NCBI GenBank assembly: GCA_964402995.1
Contig: CAYOEA010000009.1
Span: 10,656-74,655, forward strand
DNA length: 64,000 nucleotides
Source of the DNA: GCA-2686295 sp964402995
GTDB lineage: Archaea > Nanobdellota > Nanobdellia > Woesearchaeales > GCA-2686295
Reading direction: 5' to 3'
This document shows positions 50,487 through 59,861 of the stretch, one piece after another (position 1 is the first letter of the stretch; each line of letters starts with the position of its first letter). The notes beneath the pieces were generated by a model. That model did not search any database. It had not been told where the DNA came from and was given only the letters and a program-made list of their open reading frames with translations. The translations under genes were made by a program, and so were the position numbers.

Positions 50487-51564
50487 TGAAGTTATAGATA
50501 AAATTACCGCGCATGCTAAAAATATTTATCGTGATATTAAAGTAAGAACAAAACCAATTATGAGTTCACCTATCAGAGCTTTAAGCAATGTTAGATATGA
50601 TTTAGAAGAAGGTTTCTTTGACTTAAAAGGTAATATGAAAAGCAGAACTCTTTCAGCTACAACGGTTAAGACTTTTGCTCAAACTTTAAAGATGATGTCT
50701 TTATCAAAAGAAATAATTGAGACTAAAGATATTGCAACTAAAAGAGAGGCTTATTATGTTTCTAAAAACTGGGGCGATGCACGCTTTAATGAACAACCTG
50801 AATCAGATACTGTCATGGACGACATTGAAGCTATGCTTGGAATTAACCGTGAGAAATTAGGTTTTATTCCTGAAGAAAAAGGCGGAGATATTGCAGGTAA
50901 ACTTATTGTTATTGATAAAAACCCTGACAATGGTAAAGAAATCAAAATTGACTGTACAAAATTTGGTAGTGGAGCTTACTCTATTCCTTCAAGTGTTGAA
51001 GAACTAAAATTCGAAACAGATGCAGAATTCATTCTTGCTATTGAAACTGCAGGTATGTTCCAGCGTTTAGTTAAACACAATTATTGGAAAAAAGCAAATT
51101 GTATTTTAATTAGTATGGGTGGAGTTCCTACTCGTGCTTGTCGTAGATTTATCCGACGACTCTCGGATGATAAAAATCTTCCAGTTTTAGTTTTCACAGA
51201 TGGAGATTTCTATGGATACTTTAACATCTACAGAACATTAAAAGTAGGTTCAGGAAACGCAGCTCATATCAATAAATATTTCTGTGTTCCAAATGCGAAA
51301 TTCATCGGAATTACCCCGCAAGATATCATTGAATATAAGCTTCCAACACATCCGCTTAAAGATATTGATATTAAACGAGGTAAAGACGCTCTTAAGAACG
51401 ATCCATTTGTTCACCACCATAAGCCTTGGCAAAAAGCAATTAAGCAGCAAACTGAGCTTAAAGCCAGAGCAGAACAGCAAGCACTTGCTAAATGGGGTTT
51501 AAATTTCGTTGTAGATACTTATCTTCCTGAAAAGTTAAAGAAAAGAGACACTTGGCTTCCTTAA
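50479..51564 (+). CDS. top6A: DNA topoisomerase VI subunit A
   Basis: 361 aa from ATG 50479, preceded by GAAGGTGATGATA; GTG 50470 is less likely. The Spo11-like active site is REAYYVSKNW (Tyr 92/93) and the TOPRIM domain holds VFTDGDFYGYFN. It cuts both DNA strands with 2-nt overhangs for strand passage. A terminator-like hairpin covers its stop codon. Confidence 0.96.
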   Translation: MSSEVIDKITAHAKNIYRDIKVRTKPIMSSPIRALSNVRYDLEEGFFDLKGNMKSRTLSATTVKTFAQTLKMMSLSKEIIETKDIATKREAYYVSKNWGDARFNEQPESDTVMDDIEAMLGINREKLGFIPEEKGGDIAGKLIVIDKNPDNGKEIKIDCTKFGSGAYSIPSSVEELKFETDAEFILAIETAGMFQRLVKHNYWKKANCILISMGGVPTRACRRFIRRLSDDKNLPVLVFTDGDFYGYFNIYRTLKVGSGNAAHINKYFCVPNAKFIGITPQDIIEYKLPTHPLKDIDIKRGKDALKNDPFVHHHKPWQKAIKQQTELKARAEQQALAKWGLNFVVDTYLPEKLKKRDTWLP

Positions 51565-51586
51565 AAACGCGTTTTAGTTTTTAAGG
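51559..51586 (+). terminator. Hairpin overlapping the top6A stop codon
   Basis: CCTTAAAAAC and GTTTTTAAGG form a 10-bp stem around GCGTTTTA; the TAA stop lies in the left arm. Two more AT-rich hairpins follow (51590-51611 and 51619-51640, TAAAACTAGC/GCTAGTTTTA). No gene lies between 51565 and 51805. Confidence 0.55.
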
Positions 51587-51805
51587 TACAAAAATAATTA
51601 TTATTATTTTTGAATACCTAAAACTAGCTTGCTAGTTTTACAATATAAAAAGAAATAATTTAATTTTTTATCATACTTTTTCTTTAAATTCTTTTTTAAG
51701 AATTATTTGTAGAAAACTAAATCAACTTTAAAATAATTACTTCAAAGTTAGTTTCCATAAAAAATCTAACAATCTTTTTAAATCTGAACTTCAAATATTT
51801 ATTCT

Positions 51806-52474
51806 ATGCTTAAATCAGACCTTCATCTTCATGCTGGAGAAGATAAAACTCACATTTTAAATTATAGTGCTAAAGAATTAATTGATAAAACTAAATCTCT
51901 TGGTTTTGAAGTCTTAGCATTTACTTTTCACCAGCAAGTTTTCTTCACTAAAGAAATTCAAGATTATGCAAAGAAAAAAAACATTCTTCTAATTAGTGGT
52001 TGCGAAGCTAAAATTGAAACAAAAGAAGTTCTTCTCTACAATGTTACTCAAAAAGATGTTGATTCTATAAAGACTTTTAAGGACTTGACTAACTTAAAAA
52101 AAAAAAAAGATATTTTAGTTATAGCACCTCATCCTTTTTTTCCAGGAGGAAAATGTCTTGGTAAAATGTTAATCAAAAACATAAAATTATTTGATGCTAT
52201 AGAATATTGTCACATGTATCTTCCATTCATTAATTTTAACAAAAAAGCAGTGAAAATCGCAAAAAAATACAATTTGCCTTTAATTGGAACTTCCGATGCA
52301 CATAATTTATGGCAACTAGATTTTACTTTCACTCTTGTTGATTCAAAAAAAGACACAAAAGCATTCTTTAAAGCAATTAAAGAAAATAAGCTTAAATTAG
52401 TCACTAGACCTTTTCTTTTAACAAGATTAATTCATAGATTTATACGCAGGATTCTTAGATCTGAAGAAAGATAA
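51806..52474 (+). CDS. PHP-domain metal-dependent phosphoesterase
   Basis: 222 aa. SDLHLHAGE gives the HxH metal pair near the start, followed by EVLAFTFHQ, SGCEAKIETKEV, APHPFFPGG and GTSDAHNLW, the PHP motif set. The family includes phosphatases and nucleases acting on phosphoester bonds; substrate unknown. The ATG follows its promoter by about 25 bp (leaderless). A Lys/Arg-rich C-terminus ends the protein. Confidence 0.87.
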   Translation: MLKSDLHLHAGEDKTHILNYSAKELIDKTKSLGFEVLAFTFHQQVFFTKEIQDYAKKKNILLISGCEAKIETKEVLLYNVTQKDVDSIKTFKDLTNLKKKKDILVIAPHPFFPGGKCLGKMLIKNIKLFDAIEYCHMYLPFINFNKKAVKIAKKYNLPLIGTSDAHNLWQLDFTFTLVDSKKDTKAFFKAIKENKLKLVTRPFLLTRLIHRFIRRILRSEER

Positions 52475-52507
52475 ATTTTATATACTATAATCACATAATT
52501 TTATTCT

Positions 52508-53104
52508 ATGAAGAATGCTGAAAGAATTCGTGATGATAGAGATATACTTACTGCAAAGTGGGAGATAGAGTTTGAAGATGTACATCATTTTAAAAATATG
52601 TACAAAATGGCTCACGAATTTCTAGATGAACAAGAGTGGGTTGATCCTCATGATGGATCTGATAAATGGGAAACTTATTATTATGAAAATATACTTCCTA
52701 ATGGATTAAAAGAATTTAGAATTTGGTGGAGAGTTGTTCATATTCCTAGAGACAATCCTTTTATTAGATATTTTATGAAAGTTGACTATTTAGGTTTAGT
52801 ATTTGAAAAAACTAGCACAGTAAAAGACGGAGTAAAATTTAGCACTTGGAAAGGTAATCCTATAATTAAATGCGAATCATACTTACAATTAGATTATCAA
52901 GATTTATTTAAAAAAAATAAACTTCTTTCACCATTCCAACATTTCTTTTTTAATAGACTTTACAAAAACATCTACGAACAACACAAAAAAGAACTTCATA
53001 GACGTACATATCAATTTAACCGTGCATTAAAACAATATATGGGTTTAAAAACACCTGTTGATGAAATGAAACCTTACAGAAATATCAAAGGTACACCAGT
53101 ATAA
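52508..53104 (+). CDS. Hypothetical protein, unknown family
   Basis: 198 aa, rich in Trp, Tyr and basic residues, soluble. It starts MKNAERIRDDRDILTAKWEI and carries ENILPNGLKEFRIWWRVVHI. The mixed strand/helix pattern could be a lipid- or ligand-binding barrel, but I recognise no motif. TATATACTATAATC just upstream serves as promoter; leaderless ATG. Function unknown. Confidence 0.6.
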   Translation: MKNAERIRDDRDILTAKWEIEFEDVHHFKNMYKMAHEFLDEQEWVDPHDGSDKWETYYYENILPNGLKEFRIWWRVVHIPRDNPFIRYFMKVDYLGLVFEKTSTVKDGVKFSTWKGNPIIKCESYLQLDYQDLFKKNKLLSPFQHFFFNRLYKNIYEQHKKELHRRTYQFNRALKQYMGLKTPVDEMKPYRNIKGTPV

Positions 53105-53136
53105 ATTTATAAACCTAATTTCTTTTTTAATTTATC

Positions 53137-54108
53137 ATGGATAATCTTATCAGTAAATTAAAAGCAACGATTAATGCTAATAGCGACAAGAAAAATATTC
53201 CTTTCTTTTCTAAAAAAGGCTTTAACGGTATCGAAATAAATGATGAATCATTCACTCAAATAAATTCTAAAAAATCAAATAAGACTTTTTGTTTCATTGA
53301 TGGTGGCAATGCAGAACTAATCATCGCAAATAATCTATCTTTACAATTAATTCGTGTTGGGGCTTATGCAATTAAAGATTACAAAAAGGTATTCTCAGAA
53401 AAACATGATTATCATTTGCTTATTACTTTTGAAAATAATAAATTTATTGCCAAAACTTTTCCTGACAAAATATCAATTGAAATTGACGTTAATGATGAAT
53501 CTTTAAAGGTGGGCAAATCTATTGCAAAAATTTCAACTATCGGAGGGTTTATTAGACGAGTTCTAGAATTAGATTTAGCAAACTCCATTGCAGATAAATC
53601 AGATTACATAATTATTGATGGTTCTCTTGAAGAAAAATTCTCTTTAGAAAATGAATATCTTCAAAGTCTTTTTTCAAAAAATAAAATTATTGTTGGTCTT
53701 TGTAAAACAAATAATTTAATGACTGAAAATGGGAAATCTGTTTCAGCAATCTTACTAGACAAAAAAGACTCATGGATCTATAATCCTATTGCAAAAATCG
53801 ACCAAACTATTTTCAACGCGAAAATTTTCATGGTCAAACTTAATTCAGCTTCAAAACATTGTTTTCGAGTTGATTTTCATGGAGCTAACCCTATAGAATT
53901 CTTTGAAACTTTAATGCCTAATTGTAATGATGTAATTTTTCCTGGTTATCCTTATGGTTTAGTTGCAGTTGATAGACTTGCAAGAATTTCTAATCAAGAA
54001 AAAGAAATGGAAAAGACGAAGTTAATGGTGAAACTTGGAGCGGATTGGAGTAAAATAACTAAGATGCAAAGCACTCAAGACGCACATTCTATTCTCGATA
54101 ATGTTTAA
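53137..54108 (+). CDS. nurA: NurA-family nuclease
   Basis: 323 aa. KTFCFIDGGNAELI holds the first metal Asp, SDYIIIDGSLEEKF the second, and the C-terminal FPGYPYGLVAVDRLARISNQ block is characteristic of NurA. NurA is a 5'-3' nuclease driven by HerA in DNA end resection. The herA gene is at 41.8-43.1 kb, not next to it. Its start lies about 28 bp after a TTTATAAAC promoter. Confidence 0.85.
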   Translation: MDNLISKLKATINANSDKKNIPFFSKKGFNGIEINDESFTQINSKKSNKTFCFIDGGNAELIIANNLSLQLIRVGAYAIKDYKKVFSEKHDYHLLITFENNKFIAKTFPDKISIEIDVNDESLKVGKSIAKISTIGGFIRRVLELDLANSIADKSDYIIIDGSLEEKFSLENEYLQSLFSKNKIIVGLCKTNNLMTENGKSVSAILLDKKDSWIYNPIAKIDQTIFNAKIFMVKLNSASKHCFRVDFHGANPIEFFETLMPNCNDVIFPGYPYGLVAVDRLARISNQEKEMEKTKLMVKLGADWSKITKMQSTQDAHSILDNV

Positions 54109-54171
54109 GTTTAATTTTAGGAATATTTTTATACCTTAAGGTAAATTATATCTTTCAAAGAGGTGTATTTA

Positions 54172-55155
54172 TTGACGTTTGATGTTATTTGTGTAGGATC
54201 TAATACAGTTGATGTTTTTGCAAAAACAGATTCCGAACTTATTCAAATTAAAACTAAAAATTCAACTGAAGAACTTCTTGCTTATCCTCTTGGTTCAAAA
54301 ATTCTTATTAATAATTTAAATTTCTTAATTGGTGGCGGTGGAACTAATACTGCTGTTGCATTTAGAAGATTAGGATTTGATACTGCGTATCTTGGAAAAA
54401 TTGGTAAAGATGAAAATGGCCTTAAAGTTTTCAAATTATTAAAAGAAGAAAATATTTCGTTTATTGGTTCTCTTGGAGAGATGGGCGGGTATTCAATTAT
54501 TCTTGATTCTATCGCTGAAGACAGAACTATCCTTACTTTCAAAGGTTGTAATAATGACCTTACATTTGAAGAATTAAATAAAAAAAGTCTCAAAACAAAA
54601 TGGTTTTACTTTGCTTCAATGGTTGGTAAATCTTTCAACACTCTAAAAAAACTTGCAAAATATGCTAAAGATAATAATATCAAAGTCGCATTTAATCCTT
54701 CATCTTATTTAACAAAGCAAGGATTTTCATTTACTAAATCAATTATTGAAAAAACAAATATTCTTATTCTTAACAAGGAAGAAGCAGAAAGTCTTGTTGG
54801 AAAAGGTAATTCTAAAGATCTTCTTAAACGTCTTTTCCTTCCAAACATGGATTATCTTGTTATTACTGACGGTCCAAAAGGCGCTTATTGTACTAATGGA
54901 AAATTTATTTGGTTTGTAAAACCTAATCCTAAACGTAAGGTTAAAGAAACTACTGGTGCAGGTGATTCATTTGCAGCAAGTTTTGTAGCGGGCATTATGA
55001 AAAAAAAATCTGTTGAAGACTCACTTCGAATGGCAATTACAAATGCAGAATCAGTTATTAGTAATTATGGAGCTAAGAATATTCTTCTTTCAAAAACTAA
55101 AATGAATCTACTTATCAAAAAAAGCAATAGAAAAATTACTAAAAATAAATTTTAA
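54172..55155 (+). CDS. PfkB-family carbohydrate/nucleoside kinase
   Basis: 327 aa from TTG 54172, chosen over GTG 54163 because AGAGGTG would be the ribosome binding site. IGGGGTNTAVAFRRLG is the N-terminal PfkB signature and TTGAGDSFAASFVAGIM the C-terminal one with catalytic Asp. It phosphorylates a sugar or nucleoside, for example ribose or fructose 6-phosphate; substrate not decidable. Its end overlaps the convergent racemase-family gene by 4 bp. Confidence 0.9.
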   Translation: MTFDVICVGSNTVDVFAKTDSELIQIKTKNSTEELLAYPLGSKILINNLNFLIGGGGTNTAVAFRRLGFDTAYLGKIGKDENGLKVFKLLKEENISFIGSLGEMGGYSIILDSIAEDRTILTFKGCNNDLTFEELNKKSLKTKWFYFASMVGKSFNTLKKLAKYAKDNNIKVAFNPSSYLTKQGFSFTKSIIEKTNILILNKEEAESLVGKGNSKDLLKRLFLPNMDYLVITDGPKGAYCTNGKFIWFVKPNPKRKVKETTGAGDSFAASFVAGIMKKKSVEDSLRMAITNAESVISNYGAKNILLSKTKMNLLIKKSNRKITKNKF

Positions 55156-55799
55156 TCTATTAACTTAATTTGTTTTTTTATCTCTTCTGAAGGTTCAAAT
55201 AATAAACAATTAGTTAATTTTTTCAATTCATGATAAAAATACGTAAAATGTGTACACGAAAGTAATACTATTTCAGATCCTGAAGCAGATAATATATCAA
55301 GCAATTCAACAAGTTTATATTTTGATATTATCTCGTTTGGATCATATCCTTTTTCAATGTCTTTTACTATATTCAAGTTCCCATAACCTAATACAATTGC
55401 TGAATTATTATGTGATAAAATTACTTTTTCAATATTTGATACACTTTGACAATTTGCAGCAATTACTCCAAAAGTTCCATGTTTAGATGAAATAACTGAA
55501 TATGCCTCCATTGGAGTTATTATTTGAATTTTATTTTTTTGACGTAAATATACTAAATCAATAGCGCCACTTAATGAATTACAATATATGATTATGAGAT
55601 CAACTTTATTTTTAACTAAATAATCAATATTTGTTTGAACTTTATTTGTTAATTCAATTTTATTTAATGTTTGTAATAAAGTTTGTTCTTCAGGTGTATC
55701 TGAAACTGAACAAGAAATTATTTTTCCTAAAGAACTAAAAGTTTCAATTCCAAATTTAGTATCTATTCTTGTTCCGGCAATCAAACCTATTCGTTTCAT
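55152..55799 (-). CDS. Aspartate/glutamate racemase-family protein
   Basis: 215 aa. Two Cys-containing motifs, IIYCNSLSG (about 74) and VLLSCTHF (about 185), match the paired catalytic cysteines of the Asp/Glu/hydantoin racemase superfamily, and FGVIAANCQSV follows. It could interconvert D- and L-amino acids, or act as a hydantoin racemase or maleate isomerase relative. Convergent with the PfkB gene; its promoter region is divergent from the aldolase. Confidence 0.8.
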   Translation of the reverse strand: MKRIGLIAGTRIDTKFGIETFSSLGKIISCSVSDTPEEQTLLQTLNKIELTNKVQTNIDYLVKNKVDLIIIYCNSLSGAIDLVYLRQKNKIQIITPMEAYSVISSKHGTFGVIAANCQSVSNIEKVILSHNNSAIVLGYGNLNIVKDIEKGYDPNEIISKYKLVELLDILSASGSEIVLLSCTHFTYFYHELKKLTNCLLFEPSEEIKKQIKLID

Positions 55800-55972
55800 A
55801 ATTAATGTTTAACAATTTAATAATTTAAATGTTCTTGAAAGAAATATTCCTATGATAATAAATTGAGCGTAAAAAAATAAAAAATAATCTTAAATTTGAA
55901 TCAATAAACTATAGTAATATTTATATACCCTTTTGACTTTTATTAGTCTATAAATTGAGGTGAGTGAGTTTT

Positions 55973-56761
55973 ATGACTATTCAAATTAAAAAGCTTCTTT
56001 CTAATGATAAGGCTTTATTCTTAGCTTATGATCAGGGAGTTGAACATGGACCTACAGATTTTAATGTGAAAAACTGCGATCCTAATTATATTTTAGATAT
56101 TGCTCTTGAAGGACGATACAACGCAATAATTTTAGAACATGGTACTGCAGAAAAATACTATCAAGATTATTACAAGGATATTCCTTTAATAGTTAAACTT
56201 AGTGCTGCAACTTCTATGACTAGAAATGAACCTCGTTCAAGACAAATGTGTTCTGTTGAAAGAGCAATTAAACTTGGAGCGTCTGGCGTTGGTTATGTTA
56301 TGTATAATGGAAGCGAGTTTGAACAGGATATGATGGTTGAATTTTCGAAGATTGTTGACACAGCACATGATTATGGTCTTCCTGTCGTTGCATGGGCATA
56401 TCCTAGAGGAAAATTTGTTGAAGATCAAAATAACACTCAAACTGTTGCTTATGCAACTAGAATTGCAGCTGAACTTGGTGCTGATATAATTAAAATCCGT
56501 TATAATGGAGATATTGATGGTTTAAAATGGACTATCAAGAATGCTGGTCGTGCAAAAGTCGTAATTGCAGGCGGTAATCATGATGCAGGTCATGAGGGTT
56601 TCTTAAAAATGGTTAAAGAAGTTACTGATGCAGGAGCGCATGGTATTGCTGTTGGTCGAAATGTTTGGCAAGATGATAAACCTTTTTCATTAACAAAATC
56701 ATTGCAAAGTATAATCTTCCATAAACATTCAATCGAAGAGGCAAAGAAGTTTCTTAAATAA
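55973..56761 (+). CDS. fba: Class I fructose-bisphosphate aldolase (DhnA family)
   Basis: 263 codons including stop, from ATG 55973; GAGGTGA lies about 10 bases before it, and GTG 55964 is the alternative. LAYDQGVEHGPTDFN, LSAATSMT, PVVAWAYPRG, the Schiff-base lysine segment DIIKIRYNGD and GGNHDAGHEG are the archaeal DhnA-type blocks. It interconverts fructose 1,6-bisphosphate and triose phosphates; a related ADH synthase for aromatic amino acids has the same fold and cannot be excluded. Confidence 0.9.
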   Translation: MTIQIKKLLSNDKALFLAYDQGVEHGPTDFNVKNCDPNYILDIALEGRYNAIILEHGTAEKYYQDYYKDIPLIVKLSAATSMTRNEPRSRQMCSVERAIKLGASGVGYVMYNGSEFEQDMMVEFSKIVDTAHDYGLPVVAWAYPRGKFVEDQNNTQTVAYATRIAAELGADIIKIRYNGDIDGLKWTIKNAGRAKVVIAGGNHDAGHEGFLKMVKEVTDAGAHGIAVGRNVWQDDKPFSLTKSLQSIIFHKHSIEEAKKFLK

Positions 56762-56911
56762 ACTTCTTGATTTAAAAAAAACATTTTTTTAAAGCAAAGA
56801 AATACCTAAAGTAATTTTTTAGAATAATTTTATTTTTTATTAATTATTTTTAATCAACATATTTCTTAATTAAAATCAATAGAAAAAAAAGAAAATAATA
56901 AATCAACTAAT

Positions 56912-57349
56912 TTAACAAGAAACTCCTATCCAAGAATCAACTCGAGCGTAACATGCATCACAACCTGAATCATAAGTAACCCAATCTGATCCGCATACAG
57001 GACCTCTATCATCTACACATTCTTTATGTTGTTTTTCTGCTTGAGTACATACATGTTCAAATGGACAAGCCATATAATATTTTATACCCACACCTGCTTT
57101 TTCTACAGCACATTCACTTGGATAAGTTACTCCGTCATTTCCACAAACTTCAAACATGACTTTGCAAGGAACTTCTTCAGGTTTAGGATCTTCAATCCCT
57201 AAATTTATATTAGCATTAACATCTTGTCCTGCATCAGAATCATCATCTACATCATCATTTTCATCTGGCATTTCTTCGGTTGTACTACATGCAGAAAGCA
57301 TTAGTAAAGTCAATATTAGAATTATAAAAATAGTTAGTTTCATTTTCAT
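56912..57349 (-). CDS. Lipoprotein with two Kazal-type domains
   Basis: 145 aa. The signal peptide ends in LSAC, a good lipobox with Cys near residue 21. An acidic linker (about 25-55) leads to two Cys-rich Kazal-like units: VCGNDGVTYPSECAVEKAG and PVCGSDWVTYDSGCDACYA, each with the CGxDxxTYxxxC core. Kazal domains usually inhibit serine proteases. AAAGGTGAAAAT precedes the ATG. It is probably anchored outside the cell and might block host or microbial proteases; this is inference. Confidence 0.85.
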   Translation of the reverse strand: MKMKLTIFIILILTLLMLSACSTTEEMPDENDDVDDDSDAGQDVNANINLGIEDPKPEEVPCKVMFEVCGNDGVTYPSECAVEKAGVGIKYYMACPFEHVCTQAEKQHKECVDDRGPVCGSDWVTYDSGCDACYARVDSWIGVSC

Positions 57350-57462
57350 ATTTTCACCTTTTTATTTAGTTATAGATTTAATCATATAAAAATTTAATCC
57401 TCTTGCAAAAAGCATAAGCTTTAAATAATCATATTTTTACTTTTTATTGTTGGTGAAGCGTA

Positions 57463-59787
57463 ATGGATTATATATTAACATTAAATAAGATTACAAGGTC
57501 AGATAGTGACACAGTAGGTTTCAGAGCTGTCGACTTAGCTGAAGCTCACAATAATAAGATTTCTGTACCTGTTTCTTTTGTTATAAAGAACTCCATGTTT
57601 GAAAATTTCATCGATTCTAATAACTTAAAGCCACACATTAAGCAAATATACTCAAATATTAGATTTGATGATGAAAATGCATTAAATGATGCCTATTCTA
57701 AAGTCAAAGAACTAATACACTCCGCTGATTTTCCAGAATCTATGCAAGAAGAACTTCTTGAAGCTTATGAAACTTTAGCCATTGACATGGACCATATTGA
57801 TATTACAAAACTTGTAACTACAATTGAAAAACCTTTCTTAACTCTTATTGGAAGTGTAAATTACATTGAACCTCACGAAAATTCAGAAAATATTATTCAA
57901 AATATAAAAGGAAGAGCTATTCTATTCAAATGTATCAAAGATTGTTGGGCTTCACTTTATTCTCCAAGCGCAGTTATATATCGAAAAAAAGCAGATATTG
58001 ATACTAAACCTAAAATTGGCATTGTTGCTCAAAGAATGGTTGAATCAGAAATTTCAATTCAAACTTATAGTCAAAATGATGAAATTCTAGTTAAAACATT
58101 TTTTGGTTATCAAGATTTAAACAATTTAGTTGGAAAAGATGAACATTTGTTTAACAAAGAAACTTTAGAATTAAAAGGTAATAGAGTGATTCTTCAAGAA
58201 CATCAAATTGCAAGAGATATGCAAAGTGGTTCACTTGCTAAAAAACAAGTTTATGATGAAGGCAATAAACAAAAACTAAATGATAGAGATTGTGAAGAAG
58301 CTGCTCGTCAAAATAAAAAAATTGAAAACTTAATTGGAAAACCTATCAAAACATACATGTCCTACATAAAAGAAAAAATTAGTGTTTTATACATTAGTAG
58401 AATCATATCTGAAAAAGAAGATGAAAAAATTGAAATTAATGATGAAGTTATTAACGAAACAACAGAATCTACCTCAAATGAGGTCCCATCCGCTCCAAAT
58501 CAAATTCCAAGTTTTGAAGATGATCCTGAATTAAAAGATATTCCTATGCCTACAGAAGATGAATTAGAAGATTATGAACATGTAACACACCCTGATAATA
58601 ATGTTGATGAAGAAGATAGTATAAAAATTGTTGAATCAGATTTTGAAGATGATATATCTTTCCTTGAAGAAATTGAAAAATTTGAGAAAGAGGAAGAAAA
58701 AGAGGAAAAAGAAGAAGAATCTTCAGACAACAATTCTGCACAAATAAATTCTGAATTTGAACCTGACATTACAGAATCAACAGGCAATATTATTGATGAA
58801 AAAAATAATGAAACCAATCAAGTAGAAGAAACAAATTGGGATGAAGCTTCAAATCAAGAAAGTGAAATTCCTAAAATTCCAACTAGTGATTCTCATTTAA
58901 ATGAAGAAGTATTAGAATCTTCAAATGAAAATAAAGATTTTGATACTGTTCCTATGAGTGATTTATTTGATGAACCAAAAGAAGAATCATTCATTCCAAA
59001 ACAAAACGAAAATAATCCAGAAGAAAGTTCTAAAAACTACCAGTACTTAGATGAAGAAAACCCTAGTTTTGAAGGTAAAGAAGTATCTGAATCTAACTTT
59101 GAGAACACAATTGAACAAGTAGAAGAAATAACTTCAAATAAAAGTTCTATTATTAAAGAAAATGCTCCATTCTCAGATTTAACTTCAGCTAGTGAAAATG
59201 TTTCAGATAATTTTGATTCACCTAGTACAAATATGAATGATAACTTTGAAGATGATATTCAAAAACCTATATCTTCAGAACCTATTGCAGAACCAATTTT
59301 AGAAAATAACTCTGCAGAACCACAAGAAGAATCAGTTCCAAAATTAGAAGAAGAAATTGATGATAATGATGATTTCATATTCTCACAATTTGAAGAACCT
59401 GCAACAACTAAACAAGAAGAAATTATCCCGCCATCAGTTCAAGAAGAACCTGCAAGTGTAACTCCAACTCCAACAACACCTCAAGAAACTAAAAAAAATA
59501 GTTTATTAGATGAAGCATTTAATCAAGTTAGAGATATTATAATCAAAAGCGATGAAGCAATTAAGGAAGCTATTTTTAAAAAATATGAAGCAGTCATTGG
59601 AACTTCACCTTCTTCGTTAGATGAAGCTATTGAAAAACTAAAAATATCTGTAAGAATTCCTTTTATTCCAGAAATTAAAAAAGTTCATGGACTTAGAGTA
59701 AAAGCAGAGCATGGTCAAGAAGTTGAAGCTGAAGAAGCAGGTATTGCTCTTCGTACTGCTAAAAACTTCTTAACTATTTTCTCTTAG
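57463..59787 (+). CDS. Acidic protein with PPDK_N-like domain, disordered middle and conserved C-terminal region
   Basis: 774 aa. Residues 15-330 follow the PEP synthase/PPDK N-terminal ATP-grasp domain (SVPVSFVIKNSMFENFI; KDCWASLYSPSAVIYR; IGIVAQRMVESEISI), but the usual AVRSSA arginine site reads TLIGSVNY and no phosphohistidine or PEP domain follows. Residues about 335-680 are Glu/Ser/Asn-rich and disordered. A compact C-terminal region (about 680-774) ends with VKAEHGQEVEAEEAGIALRT. GGTGAAGC precedes the ATG. Function unknown. Confidence 0.72.
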   Translation: MDYILTLNKITRSDSDTVGFRAVDLAEAHNNKISVPVSFVIKNSMFENFIDSNNLKPHIKQIYSNIRFDDENALNDAYSKVKELIHSADFPESMQEELLEAYETLAIDMDHIDITKLVTTIEKPFLTLIGSVNYIEPHENSENIIQNIKGRAILFKCIKDCWASLYSPSAVIYRKKADIDTKPKIGIVAQRMVESEISIQTYSQNDEILVKTFFGYQDLNNLVGKDEHLFNKETLELKGNRVILQEHQIARDMQSGSLAKKQVYDEGNKQKLNDRDCEEAARQNKKIENLIGKPIKTYMSYIKEKISVLYISRIISEKEDEKIEINDEVINETTESTSNEVPSAPNQIPSFEDDPELKDIPMPTEDELEDYEHVTHPDNNVDEEDSIKIVESDFEDDISFLEEIEKFEKEEEKEEKEEESSDNNSAQINSEFEPDITESTGNIIDEKNNETNQVEETNWDEASNQESEIPKIPTSDSHLNEEVLESSNENKDFDTVPMSDLFDEPKEESFIPKQNENNPEESSKNYQYLDEENPSFEGKEVSESNFENTIEQVEEITSNKSSIIKENAPFSDLTSASENVSDNFDSPSTNMNDNFEDDIQKPISSEPIAEPILENNSAEPQEESVPKLEEEIDDNDDFIFSQFEEPATTKQEEIIPPSVQEEPASVTPTPTTPQETKKNSLLDEAFNQVRDIIIKSDEAIKEAIFKKYEAVIGTSPSSLDEAIEKLKISVRIPFIPEIKKVHGLRVKAEHGQEVEAEEAGIALRTAKNFLTIFS

Positions 59788-59861
59788 AATTATAAGGGAA
59801 AAACTAAAAGTATTATTTTTAAGACATTTTTCTTAAAGTTTTAGAATTATTGTACAATTAT

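Noticed and set aside
57463..59787. Frameshifted PEP synthase pseudogene
   Set aside because: The frame is continuous for 774 codons with its own ribosome binding site and an ordered C-terminus; other frames show no phosphohistidine or PEP-binding motifs.
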